A stretch of 64,000 nucleotides of DNA from NCBI GenBank assembly GCA_947683425.1, contig CANTUQ010000037.1, positions 5,224,501 to 5,288,500 on the forward strand, read 5' to 3'. Below the pieces are notes generated by a model that was not told where the DNA came from, ran no database searches, and saw only the letters and a program-made list of their open reading frames with translations. Both the position numbers and the translations under genes were made by a program. Positions 33,761 through 46,911 of the stretch are shown one piece after another. The DNA comes from Excoecaria cochinchinensis. Taxonomy: Eukaryota; Streptophyta; Magnoliopsida; Malpighiales; Euphorbiaceae. Position 1 is the stretch's first letter; each line of letters begins with the position of its first letter.

Positions 33761-34504
33761 TCAAATTAAAGCAAACAAATAATATATTGATAGTGATATT
33801 AACACATTAAAATGCTAAAAATAAATAATAGACATGATAAAAATAGCAAAAAATAATATTAACAACAATAAATAATATACAAAAAATAAATGAGAACGAG
33901 TCCAAAAATTTTTACCCTCAAAATTTTTAGATCGGAAGTAGGATGTCTCAATTCTTTCCCCTTATCGATTTTTGGGTGATAAACAAAATAAAGTGTAAAA
34001 ATTTGTGTTTGAATAAGTTAATCACAAGAAAATATTTTTGGTGGGATGAATGAGCAAAGAAAATTAATTTTTCTTGCCCAAATCAAACCCAAGATTAAAT
34101 GTTACTAGAGAAGAAAAGGTTAAAGCTTGAGAATGAAACTTAAGAATTTTTTGAAGAAAAAAGCCTTTGCTGGAGAGAAAAAGTTAGAGAGAAAACTAAA
34201 ATTCTTTTTCTTGAATGAAAATTGCCGTCCTCCAAAAATGAAGAAGGAAAACCTCTTTTATTTTTGCCTTGGCCAAAAATAAGAAGAGAACAAAATATTT
34301 TAATTTTTAGTTAATCAAAAATAGCATGAAAAGGTGAAAAAACTGGAGAAAATCAGACTGGAAACGCAGGAAAACCAGCGAAAACGACGCGTCACAGGAC
34401 TGGGCAAATCTGCCCGCGCGGAGAGGGAGATTGCGCGCACCAAAGAGGCGGGCGCGGTGAGGGACAACCGCGTGCACCGGAGACACGCGCGGAGACCCCT
34501 ACGA

Positions 34505-34608
34505 GCTGGGCGGCCTACCGCGCGGGTGCCCCTGCGCGCTGGGGTGGCCTGTCGCGCGGGCGCCCCTGCGCGCTGGGACGGCCTGCCGCGCGGGCGCCCC
34601 CGCGCGCT
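34505..34608. repeat. GC-rich 34-bp tandem repeat in minus-strand TAT LTR
   Basis: GCTGGG starts at 34505, 34539 and 34573, giving three 34-bp copies with GCGCGGG(T/C)GCCCCTGCGCGC cores that are partly self-complementary. It lies upstream of the presumed minus-strand start of transcription, at the place where the plus-strand TAT LTR has its CCGACGCCCGTCGG array. Confidence 0.85.
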
Positions 34609-34857
34609 ACCACAGGTGGCACTCGCGACTTTTTTTTTTTAATAAAAGCCTTAAATACACAAAATTAATATTTTCTACCCTATTTTAATTTTTAATTTCT
34701 AAAATATATATTTTTAATTATTTTTCTAAAAAAAACACAATTTTGACAGGGAAACAATTGATTCTCACTTTCTCGCCGAAAATCGGTCTTTTATTTTCAT
34801 CATCGGGTAATCCTGATCTTAGACCGACTCGCGACCCTGTGTCTATAGGGGGACTTA

Positions 34858-35370
34858 TGATAACCGGACTCTCTGATCAATAAATTGGTAACAGACTCTT
34901 CGAGCACACATTGCTAACCGGGCTCTTAGTTTAAGAGTTCACCAACCAAACTCCTTCGGATATTTGCCATATCAGCAACTCGGTCATCCGAACAGCTCGA
35001 AATCAGCATATGAAATATCATCATTCACGGGTATCTTCCAGATATTATGTTATCAGGATTTACATAATGATGGAAAGTACCAAGAATCACTCAACAAATT
35101 CTCACAAATTAGGAATCAAGCACCAATAAAAGAGTCAGAGTGATTTCCTCCTAATCAGGATCCTATTTCCTATTTGGCCTAGGAAAAGAGCTCTATATAA
35201 AGAGAAGGAACAGTTACGTTCTGGTCGCTGGATTTTAGATACAGAATATACACTTTAGTCAATTTACTGACTTGATCGTCGAAACTTCCATCGTTGGAAT
35301 TCCGTTGATTTTCTTGAATTTTTCAGGTGATTTACTTAAAAGTACGTTTCGAGAATTCCCATTGTTATCA
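34858..35370 (+). mobile_element. Possible solo LTR
   Basis: The segment starts TGATAAC and ends GTTATCA (7-bp inverted termini) and has a TATATAAAG box at about 35196-35204, with a transcript-like pyrimidine/purine change after it. The flanks (ACTTA and ACAGC) do not form a TSD and no primer-binding site or polypurine tract is seen, so this is tentative. Confidence 0.4.
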
Positions 35371-35802
35371 ACAGCCAACCAATTTAAGTAGACATTCTTA
35401 GCCAAGTCAAAGAATATATAATTAATTTGAACTTTACAAGATGGGTTTATAAAATTTATTTTTCATTTCTAATAAAAAAATTACTTTTCATTCAATGTCA
35501 ATGGAGTATAATATAATTTATTTTTAGAGATTATATTTTTAAACATTCTACCTTTGCAGGCTATGCTGTTTTCAATTCCTAATTATATCTTGAATAAAAT
35601 AAATGATAGTCTAATTTAAAATCAATGAATCATAATCAATCGGTCCCTTTGAAAAAAAAAACCAAAAAAAAAAAAATGAACACATTAAGTATCTAATAGG
35701 CTCCGACTTAATCTTATAGATAGGCATCAACTAAACTGCACTAAGAAAAGCTACTATTTTGTCTTATCAAGAAAACAATGCAATTGAAAAAAAAAAAAAA
35801 AA
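35371..35802. other. AT-rich spacer
   Basis: No gene or clear element is visible. It ends in an A18-like run next to the MITE. Confidence 0.6.
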
Positions 35803-36263
35803 GGCTAAAGGTGCATTTTGTCGTTTGTCAAAATGGACAAATTTACTCCTAACGTTTAATTTGATGCAAATTTGTCATTGACGTTTGTAAAATAGGAGAT
35901 TTTTGCCCTTACCGTCAATTGCCGCTAATTTTGACCGTTAATACGTTAGTTGACTGTTAGTGGGACACGTGTCATATATCAATTGGACATGTGAATCAAA
36001 CATTTGGGTGCTAAAGGTGTATTTTTGCTCCTAACGTTTTTTCAAACGTGCAAATTTGACCCTAACGTCTGTAAAATATGATATTTTTGCCCTTACCGTC
36101 AATTACCGGTAACTTTGACCGTTAATAAGTTAGTTGACCGCTAACGGCGGAGGCAAAAATATCTAATTTTACAAACGTTAGGGACAAATTTGCACCAAAA
36201 TAAACGTTGAAGGTAAATTTGCCCATTTTAACAAACGATAGGGGAAAATATGTACCTTTAGCC
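35803..36263. mobile_element. MITE with long terminal inverted repeats
   Basis: It begins GGCTAAAGGTGCATTTTGTC and the complement of its right end begins GGCTAAAGGTACATATTTTC; the similarity continues for about 100 bp inward. Internal blocks with ACCGTCAATT(G/A)CC(G/A)(C/G)TAA are duplicated. The flanks are A-rich, so a TSD cannot be defined. The family is uncertain (possibly Mutator-like). Confidence 0.75.
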
Positions 36264-36910
36264 AAACAAAAACTAAATGTCTTAAAAAATGAATAGTGAT
36301 TATTGTGGCTCCTTTTCACCCTATATCTTGTCAGACTTCTGAATTTAAAAATTTAATCAAAAATAAAAATTTAGTTATAGCATTTCTACTTTGGCTATTA
36401 TTCATCAAATTTAAGTAAAAAATAAAAATAAAAATCTAATTAAGATTGCTTTGAGAGTGGGTGTAATTCCTTATTGGAGAAACTATTGTCTCAAATTATC
36501 AATTTATACGATAAATTTGCGCATTTTAATTTATATCAATCAACAATGGAAGTTTGTATGTAACTCACTCCTTGACTAAATTTATTATTGTACTAAATAA
36601 ATACGTCAATTTTTCACAATCAAATTCAAATTATTTCATGACCTCTATACATTTTCCTTTAAAAAAAAATAGCTTAAACAAGTGATATGACTTGTTTAAA
36701 AAAAAAAAGTTAAATTTCACCATAATTAATGAATTCAATGATATTAATTTCATTAAATATTTAAAATTTTATGCGAATCTAAATTAATCGAATTAATATC
36801 GAATATTAAATTGTTATAAAAAATAACTCCACTTCATATTTCAAGTTTAAAATTTAAGAACATTATCATTTAAACTAAACTGATAAGAAGATTGACTCAT
36901 ATATTGATGA
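36264..36910. other. AT-rich spacer
   Basis: No gene visible. Confidence 0.6.
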
Positions 36911-36918
36911 ATATCAGC

Positions 36919-37601
36919 TAGGGGTGAGCAAAAAAACCGATGGACTCGGTTAACCGAAAAAAAAATCCGAAACCGAACCGATGGACTGGTTAACCGATTG
37001 TAATGGACTGGTTAATGGTTAGTGTTTTGAAAAAACCGATATTAATGGACTGGTTAATGGTTTTTAACTCATGTGACTGGTTAACCGAACCGAAACCGAA
37101 TTTTTAGTTAATTTATTAATTTTTTAATAATTTATAACAATTTATCCTAATTAAAAGTAATCATATATTTTTTTTATTATACTAATTATTTTAAAGTTTT
37201 TAAGTTTTTTTAATTGGCTATTAGTAAGTATAATAATTTATCTAATTAAAAGTGATTATGAATCGGTTAATATATTTACTTATTAAATATTAATTTTTAA
37301 AAACAAATTTGCTTATATCCACCAAATATTTTTATTTTAACAACAATAATGTTATATTATAGTGAAAAAAAATTTAATTTTTAAGTATTTTGAACATTTT
37401 AATTTTATTTATGAATATATTTATAATTATAGCGGTTAACCGAAAAATATTGGGTAACCGATCCGAAAATCCGAAACCGATGGACTGGTTAACCGATGGT
37501 AATGGACTGGTTAATGGACTGTAATTTCAAAAAACCGATATTAATGGACTGGTTAATGGACTGAGGCTAATGGACCGGTTAACCGACCATGCTCACCCCT
37601 A
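36919..37601. mobile_element. hAT-type MITE, TSD ATATCAGC
   Basis: Termini TAGGGGTGAGCA and TGCTCACCCCTA are perfect inverted repeats, flanked by a perfect 8-bp duplication ATATCAGC (36911-36918 and 37602-37609), as in hAT elements. Both subterminal regions repeat GGACTGGTTAACCG and GGTTAATGG many times. No coding sequence. Confidence 0.9.
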
Positions 37602-37609
37602 ATATCAGC

Positions 37610-38826
37610 AACAATAAGTTAAAAGAATGGAAAATATGAGTCAATTGAATGGAATAATGATTCCATATGTTAAACGTACTTTACATTAACAAATTTGAAT
37701 GGTTGAATCCAGAAAAAAATTATTATATTTTAATTCAGTAGATTAATTATATTTATTAATGTACAGTACAGTACATCTGGCATAAAAAAAAATATCAGCA
37801 AATTTTCGAACCAAAGAGAAAATGAGGAAAAAAAAGACCACAAGTGATGGAAAGAAGAAAAAAATAGTTCTTTTTTTTGGGTGGAAGGATATTAAATATT
37901 TCTCTTAAACTTGGTAAATGGTAATTGCAGTTGTTTCCTCTATTTTCTAGCTATGAATTGAAATTTTCTTATTTAGGAATTATTTTATTTATTTATTATC
38001 GAATTAATTGTAATAATTTAAAATTACATAAAATATAGTCCAGTAATATAAAAAATTAGAATTTTTGGATAATATATTATTAATTTAATTTGTGAATCAA
38101 AATATGAAACTAGTACATAAAGAAAAATATGATAAATCATAGAAAAGTGAAGTTTCATATTAGTTTGATCCAAATTATGCAAGTCAACAAGTCAAGTTTC
38201 AGATGCGGAAATGTTCTTTATGCATTAATTTATGCGAGAGGTGTATGTACTATTTATTTGACCCGTCAATTTTAAATTACTCCGTGCATTGGACGCATCC
38301 CAATAATTTTTAATTTTTTTTATTATAATTTTTAAATTTTAAAAATATTAATTATGCACATTTTATTTTGTCTTAATATGTAAAAAAATAATTAATATAA
38401 TAAAATTATATAACTACAAACAAAAATGAAATACTGATATTTTAATAAATTATAATAAATCTTAATCGAATTTTATTAATATATGCGGAGGGGTTAGAAG
38501 TTATGGAGTTTGGTACAACAGGAGTAGCAAGCAAACAAAATTGGAATTACTTGGAGGAAAATGTCCCATGTGTCTAAAAAATATTAACAGTTGCTGTTCA
38601 CACTTCACAATTCCTAATTATATATCGCTTTCCCAGAATAAACAAGTTATCGCCTCGGGAGGAGTATTAATTCGTATACCAGACGTATGGTACATTAGTT
38701 AATATGACTTGTTGGATAAAAAGATAATCTTATATTTTCCATCCTACTGTCTATATTTAACACTTTTGTTACATCAAACATGCTGAATAATCTTATTGGA
38801 GACGTACACGTTTTTCACATTAAAAA
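37610..38826. other. AT-rich intergenic stretch
   Basis: About 1.2 kb with no gene or element that I can identify. Confidence 0.6.
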
Positions 38827-38848
38827 AAGGAAAAGCTCATATTGTTTT

Positions 38849-39455
38849 TTATACCAAGATAAATAGCATTAATCGGGAATAAAACCAGCCACAAGAGCTG
38901 AAAAAAATACAAGAAGAAAAAATCATGTCCCAACACATGAGGCCTGAAATAAAAGTGAAAGCTCTAACTAGTAAGTGAGCAATTTGATTTGCACACCTCT
39001 TAATAAAACCAAATTTAAGGTATATATTATTAGAAAGTAAGGAAAAACAATAAAAAAATAATACTACCGAAATGAGACTCATAACTAATACAATCTTTCA
39101 AAGCACAAACAACAATATCTGAGTCCGATTCAACTTGAACTACAAGATGGTTATTATGTTTCAACCAACTGAGCACTTCTCGAACTCCTAAGGCTTCAGT
39201 AACAGTTAGAGCAAGAACTCCGTGATAAACTTTGTCTCCTACTGCAACAAAACCACCCCTAGAGTCTCTAACAACAAAAGCAATCCCTAACTTATTTAAC
39301 TCCTCAAAAATAGTTGTATCCGTATTGATCTTTAAATAACTTGCAGCTGGTGGAACCCAAGAAACAGGAATGGGGCATCCTACACCCTCAGCCATTTCCT
39401 CTTTTCTTCTAACAGATTGCCAAGCAATAAGGGAGTTTAAAGCCATGACGCACAT
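38849..39455 (-). pseudogene. LINE ORF2 C-terminal RNase H
   Basis: LKINTDTTIFEE, TEALGVREVLSWL and VESDSDIVV carry the D, E and D of plant LINE RNase H, and FIKRCANQIAHLLVRA is its conserved last motif. A frameshift near 39050 separates the last motif from the rest. Confidence 0.85.
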
Positions 39456-39482
39456 TGCACTTGGAGTTTGGTTGATACCTTG

Positions 39483-39830
39483 CTAAACAAGTTCATTTCT
39501 ATACTTTCGAATTGCCCAACACATAGCAACAGCATTACAACATTTATCCAAATTACAAGAAGTCAGCAAAGAAACAAACCAAGACTGCATATCGCTATAA
39601 ACCATGTTGGTGAAGCAAAAACTCGCCTTATCCCATACTTGTTTTGCAAAAACACATTCAGTAAAAATATGAAGAATGGACTCATCATCTGCACCACAAA
39701 TAGGACATAATGAATCATATCCATACCTTTTAAACAAAGGGCAACTCGGACTGGAAGACAAGAATGTATTGCATGCTACATGAAGCATTTCATCTTTGGA
39801 GGAGTCATGAGGTTCCAAAATTTTCGCCAA
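39483..39830 (-). pseudogene. LINE ORF2 zinc-binding region (zf-RVT)
   Basis: CPICGADDESILHIFTEC with W(D/A)KA downstream is the zf-RVT motif found between RT and RNase H of plant LINEs. The frame is open for 115 codons, but it is detached from both neighbours by stops. Confidence 0.85.
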
Positions 39831-40139
39831 CCGAGAGGATTTATCAACTCTGGAAAGTGATCCGGTTTCACATGAATGGCCTTATACGCACTTTTCACAG
39901 AATACTTTCAATTTCGTTCTAGCATCCACTGCCAACTATCAAGAGCATCACGCTAGCTCATTGGGATACTAGCAATTAGATTCTTGTCTCTGTCATTAAA
40001 AATTGAAACTAAATCTTTCCGCCAAGATTTATTAACAACATCAATTAAATCAGCCATAATTAAATCTGCTTGATAACCCACAAGAAGAGTAGTAGAGATA
40101 AATGGATTATTCTGATCTAGTAACCAAGGGTCTGAACAC

Positions 40140-41740
40140 ACCAAGGTATTATTGCCAGTACCAATTCTACGTCGCAGCCCTTATTTTAATACTGCTAAAG
40201 CAGAAACAAAGCCCCTCCATACAAAACTTGGGTTATTACCTAACTAAGCTTCAAGAAGAGAAGAATTTAGGAAATATCTAGCTTTATAAACTCGAGCCAT
40301 CAGAGAAGTAGAATATGAGACTAAGCACCAATAATGCTTTCCAAGCAGAGCTAGATTAAAGTCATGTATAGATCGAAAACCCATACCCCCAAATTTGCGA
40401 GGCCAGCACATATGTTTCTAGGATAACTAGGAGATACCCTTAGAACCATTCTTCTGCAAACCCCACCAAAAAGAATTCAACGTATGCTCAATTTTGTTAA
40501 AAAGCTCCATTAGCAACAAAAACAAAGACATAACATAATTTGGAATTGATTGAAGTACCAATTTGAGCAAAACTTCTTTCCCTGCTTTAGATAAGGAAGT
40601 GTAGTTCCAGATGCTCAATAAGAGAAAAGATTTCTTTTTTTTTTTTTATGGCCTATGAAAGATGGCAGGCCCAAATAAGAAAAATTATGAACTCCTTTCT
40701 TAACAGACAAAATTGAGCAAACTTGAACTCTAGTTTGGATAGAAGAGTTTCTGCTAAAATTAATAGTTGACTTGTCATAGTTAATAACTTGACCTGATTC
40801 AGCGGAATAAATATCTTGAACAGTTCTAACTTCAATAGCCTCCGCCTCATTAGCTTTAAGGAAAATAAAGCAGCCGTCAGCAAAGAAGAGATGGCTCACC
40901 CAGGGAGCTCTAATACAAATACGACAACCATAGATCAGATTAGTAGCTTTTTTTCTTCGAATCAAAGCAGATAGGCCCTCAGCCGTTAAAATGAACAGGT
41001 ATAGAGAAAGTGGGTTACCCTATCTCAAATCTCTTTTTGGAAAAATTGGACCTAAAAGATTGGTACCACAATTAACAAAATACTTTACTGACTGCATACA
41101 CATTTTCATTAAGGAAAACCCAATAAAGGTTAAAACCCATCCCAAGAAGAACTTTCTCAATATAAATCCACTCTAATTGGTCATACGCCTTACTCATATC
41201 AAGCTTAAAAGCGGCAACACCCTCTTTCCCTTGAGTCTTACGATTTAGAAAATGCATATTTCATATGCCACCACCACATTATCAGAAATAAGGTGATTTA
41301 AGACAAAAGCACTTTGAAAATTAGACATAACCGATGGTAGGATATGCTTTAATCAATTTGCCAACATTTTTGCCATAATTTTGTATCTAACATTGCATAA
41401 AGCTATTGCCCTTAAGTTCCCCATTACCTCCACTTCAGTTTTCTTTAGAATTAACACCATTTTCGTGTCATTCAGACCTTCAGGAATACTGCAATTGCGG
41501 ATAATGTTGAGACAATCTGCACTAACACCAGTCCCCCACTATACTCCAACAACGCTGATAAAATGCTGGATTCATACCATCAAGACCTGGTGCTTTATTA
41601 GGATGCACACTGAAAAGAGCTTCCTTCACCTCATTCGAAGTAAACTCTTTAAGTAAAAAATCATTCTGATCCTCAGTAACTTTGGCATTCAAATAATCAG
41701 AAATGATATTCGTAGAGCAAGCAAATGAAGTAAAACTAGA
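40140..41740 (-). pseudogene. LINE ORF2 reverse transcriptase
   Basis: On the minus strand, PNKAPGLDGMNPAFYQ at about 41560-41610, FKLDMSKAYDQLEW at about 41165-41205 and HLFFADGCFIF at about 40870 are RT blocks; the last should read FADD, so the second catalytic Asp is now Gly. SYLGLP and AGKEVLLKLVLQSIPNYVMS follow. Several frameshifts break the gene. Confidence 0.85.
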
Positions 41741-42138
41741 CTAAAAATATTCAAAAATTACTTTATCCATACCAGTCTCCCAAGTGCAAAAATGACCAGA
41801 AGAATCTTTAACCTGAGTAAGTCTATTCTTCCTCTTTCTATTCGAAGCAACAGCATGAAAATATTTGGAGTTTGAATCCCCCTCTTTAAGCCAGGATAAC
41901 TTAGCATGTTGCTTCCAAAAAATCTCCCGTTGGAGCAATGTGTCATGGTATTGCTTTTGAAGATCAAGAAAGTTAGAATGATTAAGAGGATCATTCTACA
42001 ACCTGAAATCAGCCATTTGTCGTTTCAATTTGGCCAGCTTCTTGTTAAAATTGCCCATTATTCCTTTACTCTAATTAGCCAATGCAACAGAACAATGATG
42101 AATTTTTTTCATCTAAATTTTAACACAAACTCTGATGC
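41741..42138 (-). pseudogene. LINE ORF2 linker between endonuclease and RT
   Basis: REIFWKQHAKLSWLKEGDSN followed by SKYFHAVASNRKRKN is the conserved segment upstream of plant LINE RT. It is broken by stops. Confidence 0.8.
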
Positions 42139-42900
42139 TAAACTTCAGAGACAAAATTCAAAAAAAAAATACCATCTTGAATCCAAGCATTCTCAAATCT
42201 GAACCGTGGGCAAGAATTCTGGATAGACCTATTTCCTGTAACAAGAAAAATCGAACAATGGTCAGAAAAGGTAGTAAGTAAATTACTAACCTTAAACAGA
42301 GGAAACTGTAAAATCCAACTACTAGAAGCAAGAGCTCTGTCTAGACGTTCTTCAATCAAAGAAGAACCTGATCCTCTAGCCCAAGTAAAGCTATAGCCCT
42401 CCATCCCCAAATTCATCAAGCCACTATCCTCCACAGCTTCGCGAAATCCATTAATCAAATGGGATGGTTAGGACTAACCTCCCCTTTTTTTTTCTGAAGA
42501 GGCTAACACGTCATTGAAGTCACCAATAATACACCAAGGGAGTGAAGAAGAAGATGCAAGCTTTCGAATCAGTGCCCAGGAATTCTCTCGCCTGTTACAA
42601 TTTGGGATCTCATAATACCCTATTAGACGCCATCTCACCCAATTCTTCAAACAAATTTCAATATCAATATGATATTTAGAGAAACCAAGTAACTTAGCTG
42701 AGTTCTTATCCTTCCATAAAAAAGCTAACCCACCACTATGGCCCATACTATCCACAATAAACACACCTTTAAAGCCCAACAACCTTTTAATCCAATCCAA
42801 TTTGTCTCTTGCACAAAATGTCAATAAGGACGACAAATTGAGGCCTTTTACTAAAGACTAGGTCTTTTAAGACTCGAACTGCCAGTATGTTGCCCAGCCC
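42139..42900 (-). pseudogene. LINE ORF2 endonuclease
   Basis: The apurinic-type endonuclease domain shows HSGGLAFLWKD, WCIIGDFNDVL and YSFTWARG, with LDRALAS and FSDHCSIFL near its end; the catalytic GDFN and SDH motifs are kept. A stop near 42475 splits it. Confidence 0.85.
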
Positions 42901-43279
42901 ACGGCAGTTTCAACTTAAACAACTCATAATGATTGGCAGGCTTGGGAACTAGGACCCACCATACATAATTTTTTTGGATTAGGCAGAAGAGATAACATAC
43001 CAGTTTGAGGCCCATCACATGAACCCAACCCCCCTTCCACTAAACGACGTCATTTGGGAACATAGATAATAGGATTCATAGACTGAGTTGACTTGTCAGA
43101 TACATTAGATATTATGATTCCTTTTGAACTCCTTTCAAAACAGCAACCATCTTCTCCCCAACTTCCTCCTTAACCATAGCCTTTTCCCCGATTATCTCCA
43201 TTAAACGCATTGTTTCCAACTGCCATGGCCTCACCTAGATTGTTCCCTAAAAAAGTTTGCTCTGGCAAAAAAGAGGCGT

Positions 43280-43585
43280 CTCTCAACTACTTACCTCCAA
43301 ATGATTGATGCTGTCTACGATTAGGAACTCTTATCTTATCATCATACTTCTTTATAACAGCCCCTTGAGCATTTTGGAGCAATGATAAGCAAAATTTATC
43401 AACATGCCCCAATAAACCACAAATAAAGCAAAACGAAGGGAGACATTCATACTGAAAACTAACCCATACCCAACTTCCTCCTGTTTTGTTTAGTTTCATC
43501 TCCTTTTGCAAAGGATTTCGAACATCCATTAATGCGTGAATGAGCATATAGTTTTGCCAAGTACTAGTGAAATTGTTAGGATATG
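43280..43585 (-). pseudogene. LINE ORF1, C-terminal part with zinc knuckle
   Basis: From the CACTA insertion leftwards the minus strand encodes YPNNFTSTWQNYMLIHALMD, GGSWVWVSFQYECLPSFCF and a CX2CX4HX4C knuckle (CFICGLLGHVDKFC), typical of plant LINE ORF1. It joins the N-terminal part at 47205-47696 once the insertion and one CAA copy are ignored. Confidence 0.85.
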
Positions 43586-43609
43586 CAACACTACAAAAAA
43601 AATCCAAAT

Positions 43610-44035
43610 TAGTGACGAAAATTAGCGACGGACATATTTTCGTCACTAATTAGTGCCTGATTTGCGACAGAATTAAGAATTAGTTATGAAAGACTATTTT
43701 TTTCAATTTTAGCGACGATCGTTAAATTTTGGCGGCAATTTATGGCGGCAATTTATGACTAATTTAGCGACTAAAATAGTAGTCGCTAATTTTTGCGACT
43801 AATTTAGCGACTAAAAAAGTTGTCGCTAAAATAGCGACAGCAATATCTGTTGCTAAATTTTGAGGCAATTTTAGCGATTTTATTTGCGACCAATGTAGCG
43901 ATTGAAATTTTTATAGCCAAACACAATTAAATTAGCGACGGAATTTTCTGTCGCTAAAAAGTTTCAAAATTTTTTAAATATAAAAATAATTTTCGGAATA
44001 TTTTAGCGACGGAATAATCCGTCGCTATTTAGTCG
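43610..44035. repeat. CACTA subterminal repeats, left
   Basis: More than a dozen copies of AGCGAC in both orientations (for example ATTAGCGACGGA, GTCGCTAAAA), the usual transposase-binding context of CACTA ends. The mirror set is at 46950-47185. Confidence 0.85.
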
Positions 44036-45185
44036 GTAAAATTAATTATAATATTAATAAAAGTATGCATACATACTTATGGTTATGAATTATTTTTAAT
44101 ATTTTTGCTTTACACATGAATTTTAATTTATCTAAAATAAATTTTATTTTTATTTTTAATTTGTCTAAAATAATTTTTTGATTATTCAATTATTTAAAAA
44201 TTTAATGAAAATATTAGATGGATGAACTAAAATTGATATTAATAAAGAAATTTATTAAGAAATATGTATTGATAATCTTTTTGGGTTTTGAATTAATAAC
44301 TTAGACTAAATGATTAAATTAAAATACATAAATTAGTGTATGTATTTTAGGCATGATTTTTACAGAATTAAAATACATAAATTAATATATGTATGTTAGG
44401 CATAAATTAATACATAAAGTTACATACTTAAATATTTGGTTATTATTTTTAATATTTTTGCTTTACACATGAAATTATATTGAAATTCACTCCCTTTACT
44501 AATTCCGATAAGATTAACATTTAATCTTGAAAATATATAATTAAAGCAAATGTAAACAAAATTTAATAATTTTTTTAGTATTTTTATTGATTAAGATAAA
44601 TTTTTTAATTGTACTTTCATTTTTTTATGTATGTATATATTGCAACGCCCCGACAAATAAATAATTATACAAATAAATTAATTAAATTATAGGTTAACTT
44701 TGTTATTTTTTGAAAAATTAAGAATTATTCCAGATTTTTATCGAATTTCCTAAGTTTTTCTATTTTGCTACTTTCACTGCGTCAATATATGTATGTATAT
44801 ATTATAACGTCCCAAAAATTTCTAAGTTGTGAATAGTACCACAGTAGATATGTAATGTTTCAAAAATTTTCGATGTCGTAAATAGTAATTCCGGTAGTGG
44901 TGTCATCTGCAGTGAAGCTCCGGCGAGTCTCCAGTGACCGATGAAGGGGGGGCCAAAATGACAAAAAAAAACTCTAAGTTCTCTCTCCCTATATAGTTGC
45001 AAATTCAATCTTGGCTCAAATAATAAGTTCTTAGAGTTTCAAATGCAATTTTCTATCACCAAGAACTGTTTAATTTGATTTCTTTAATTTCTATTTTTAA
45101 TCTTGTCTTTTACTTTAGATTGAGTAACTAATTTGTGCTGTAAGCAACTGATATAACAATTAGAGTCTATTAAATTGTATTGCAG

Positions 45186-45475
45186 AATCATGTAGCTGCG
45201 ATGTATCTGATTATTATACCTGTGTTACTGATCATAATCACCTTGTTAATGGGTTTGAAGGTGAAGGAGGAGGTTCTATTTATGTTAATAATGGGAAGGA
45301 AGAAGATAAAGCCCAGAAGATTATTGAAGAAAGATGGGGCAATCACCATGATAATGGCATAATTGGGTTATCAGTGAATCATCAGAAATCTTGTGTTTCT
45401 GTTGAATCAATTAATGAATCCATGAATGAGATGGAGAATAATAGGCTTTTCTGGGAAGCTTTCCTGGCTTCTTGA
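45186..45475 (+). pseudogene. Gene-like last exon captured by CACTA element
   Basis: After an acceptor TAAATTGTATTGCAG (ending 45185), a frame of about 95 codons runs without a stop to TGA at 45473-45475. It includes FEGEGGGSIYVNN, KAQKIIEERWGNHHDNG and ends ENNRLFWEAFLAS. Its composition (Glu, Asn and Gly rich, higher GC than the surrounding TE) and the splice site suggest the last exon of a host gene picked up by the transposon. I do not recognise the parent gene. Possible further exon fragments lie near 46088-46135. It may equally be the expressed end of a chimeric transcript. Confidence 0.45.
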
Positions 45476-46864
45476 ATTTTCTGCTTTCTATGTTCTTTAT
45501 CTTTATTTGTTCAAAAAAAAAAAGAAAAGAAATTAACAGCTTCCCCTAATATTATCTGGGGGAAAAAGATTAAACAATTGTACAAAAGATGATCTGCTGT
45601 TTTTATATGTGATTTTCTTGCCTTCAATTAATTTAGATTAGCATTTGTTTCAGCCAATCAAATCTCACCAATTTCATGCAGAAGGTTTTATTTTATTAAT
45701 GAGAAAATGGAGGAGGAGGAAATGGAGTAAGTGGGAAGAAAGAGTATTGGGAATGGGGACATTTGTTCTCAAAAGTGACAGCAGCCACCTAAGGTAATCT
45801 TATTATGTCAATAGACTTTAAATTTTGAAGGATCTGTTTTGATTTTATTGTCCTTGGTAGTTAGCACACCAAATGTAAGACAAACTTGGCTATAATAGAT
45901 CTTGATCGGATCAAATTCTCTTTCAAACTCTCTTTCAACTCTTAGTTTCCACATGTTGTGTATGGTGAACTAGGATATGGTCCTAATGGACAGAAGTATG
46001 TAATTTGGCAATGTCCATTTATTTTTTTTATACCAGGTTTCCTTGTATTTACTTTGCTTGTGTGTTTGTTTCTGCACGGGTCTTCAGCAGTACCCAAGAA
46101 GGTGGAGATTCTTGAGGGAATGCATGTTATTGGGTAAGCAAATTATTATTTTTATCTGTTTTAGAAAAATCTGTTGACCATGTGATTCGGTGATATACCA
46201 AAAGTTTGAATGTGAAGAAGTTCACAATTGATGCTTTTAACAGAATTCAGTTATTAAACAGAATTCAGTTATTAAATTATATTTAAGATATGCTTGACTT
46301 TCAGTTGGTAATATGTGTTTGGAAATTTTATACGGTATATTGGTTGAATTATGAATATTTATACAGTGTGATGATAATTAATATAGGACATGTTGATAGA
46401 AAATTGAGATTGTATTAATTATCCTATGTTTTGATATCTAATAATTTGAAAATTTTATTTGGAATTTGTAGGTATCGGAGTTTGATGAGATGAAATGCTG
46501 CTAAAAATGACAGCATGAAAGGCATGTGCATTATTGGTTGTTGCATGTGATAAATGATAAAGAGTTTAGAAAGTTATTGTAAAGTTTTAATTTTTTTTGT
46601 TGCATATTGTGAAAAACCTTGTTAGCGGTGATTCTAACTGCACTATTTAGTTTGAATTAGTGGCTTTTAAGTATTGTATAATTTAATGTAATTTTAAGAT
46701 ATTGTATTTTTTAAATTAATAGTATTGTAGTAGCACAATTTTATTTAAATTAGTGTTTTTTAAGTATCGTACAATAATTTAATGTAGTTCTATGATAATA
46801 TATTTTTTAAATTAATAGTATTAATAATATTGCATAATTATTATCTATGTATATTAAAATTTTG

Positions 46865-46866
46865 AT

Positions 46867-46910
<44 letters not shown>
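46865..46910. repeat. (AAT)n microsatellite in CACTA element
   Basis: About 14 AAT units just inside the right subterminal repeats. Confidence 0.85.

Positions 46911-46911
<1 letters not shown>

Larger units (their letters stand above)
24139..34847 (-). repeat. 5' LTR of minus-strand TAT element, split by copia
   Basis: The minus strand starts near 34847 (TATAGACACAGGGTCGC, diverged from TGTAAGCACCGTGTCCC of the plus-strand LTR) and ends GCGCGTCACA at 24139, next to the primer-binding site. Without the copia insertion (25471-33395) it is about 2.8 kb. It contains (AAT)n tracts on both sides of the insertion and a GC-rich 34-bp tandem repeat at 34505-34608. Only the leader fragment remains of the internal region. 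Confidence 0.65.

Noticed and set aside
34334..34642. Arg/Ala-rich frame of 102 codons
   Set aside because: It lies over the 34-bp GC-rich tandem repeat inside an LTR; composition alone explains it.
35173..35215. TATATAAAG as the promoter of a host gene
   Set aside because: No coding frame follows downstream, and the segment is bounded by TGATAAC..GTTATCA, so a solo LTR is more likely.
39468..39710. Plus-strand frame in the LINE
   Set aside because: It lies opposite the zf-RVT domain, which has clear Cys/His motifs on the minus strand.
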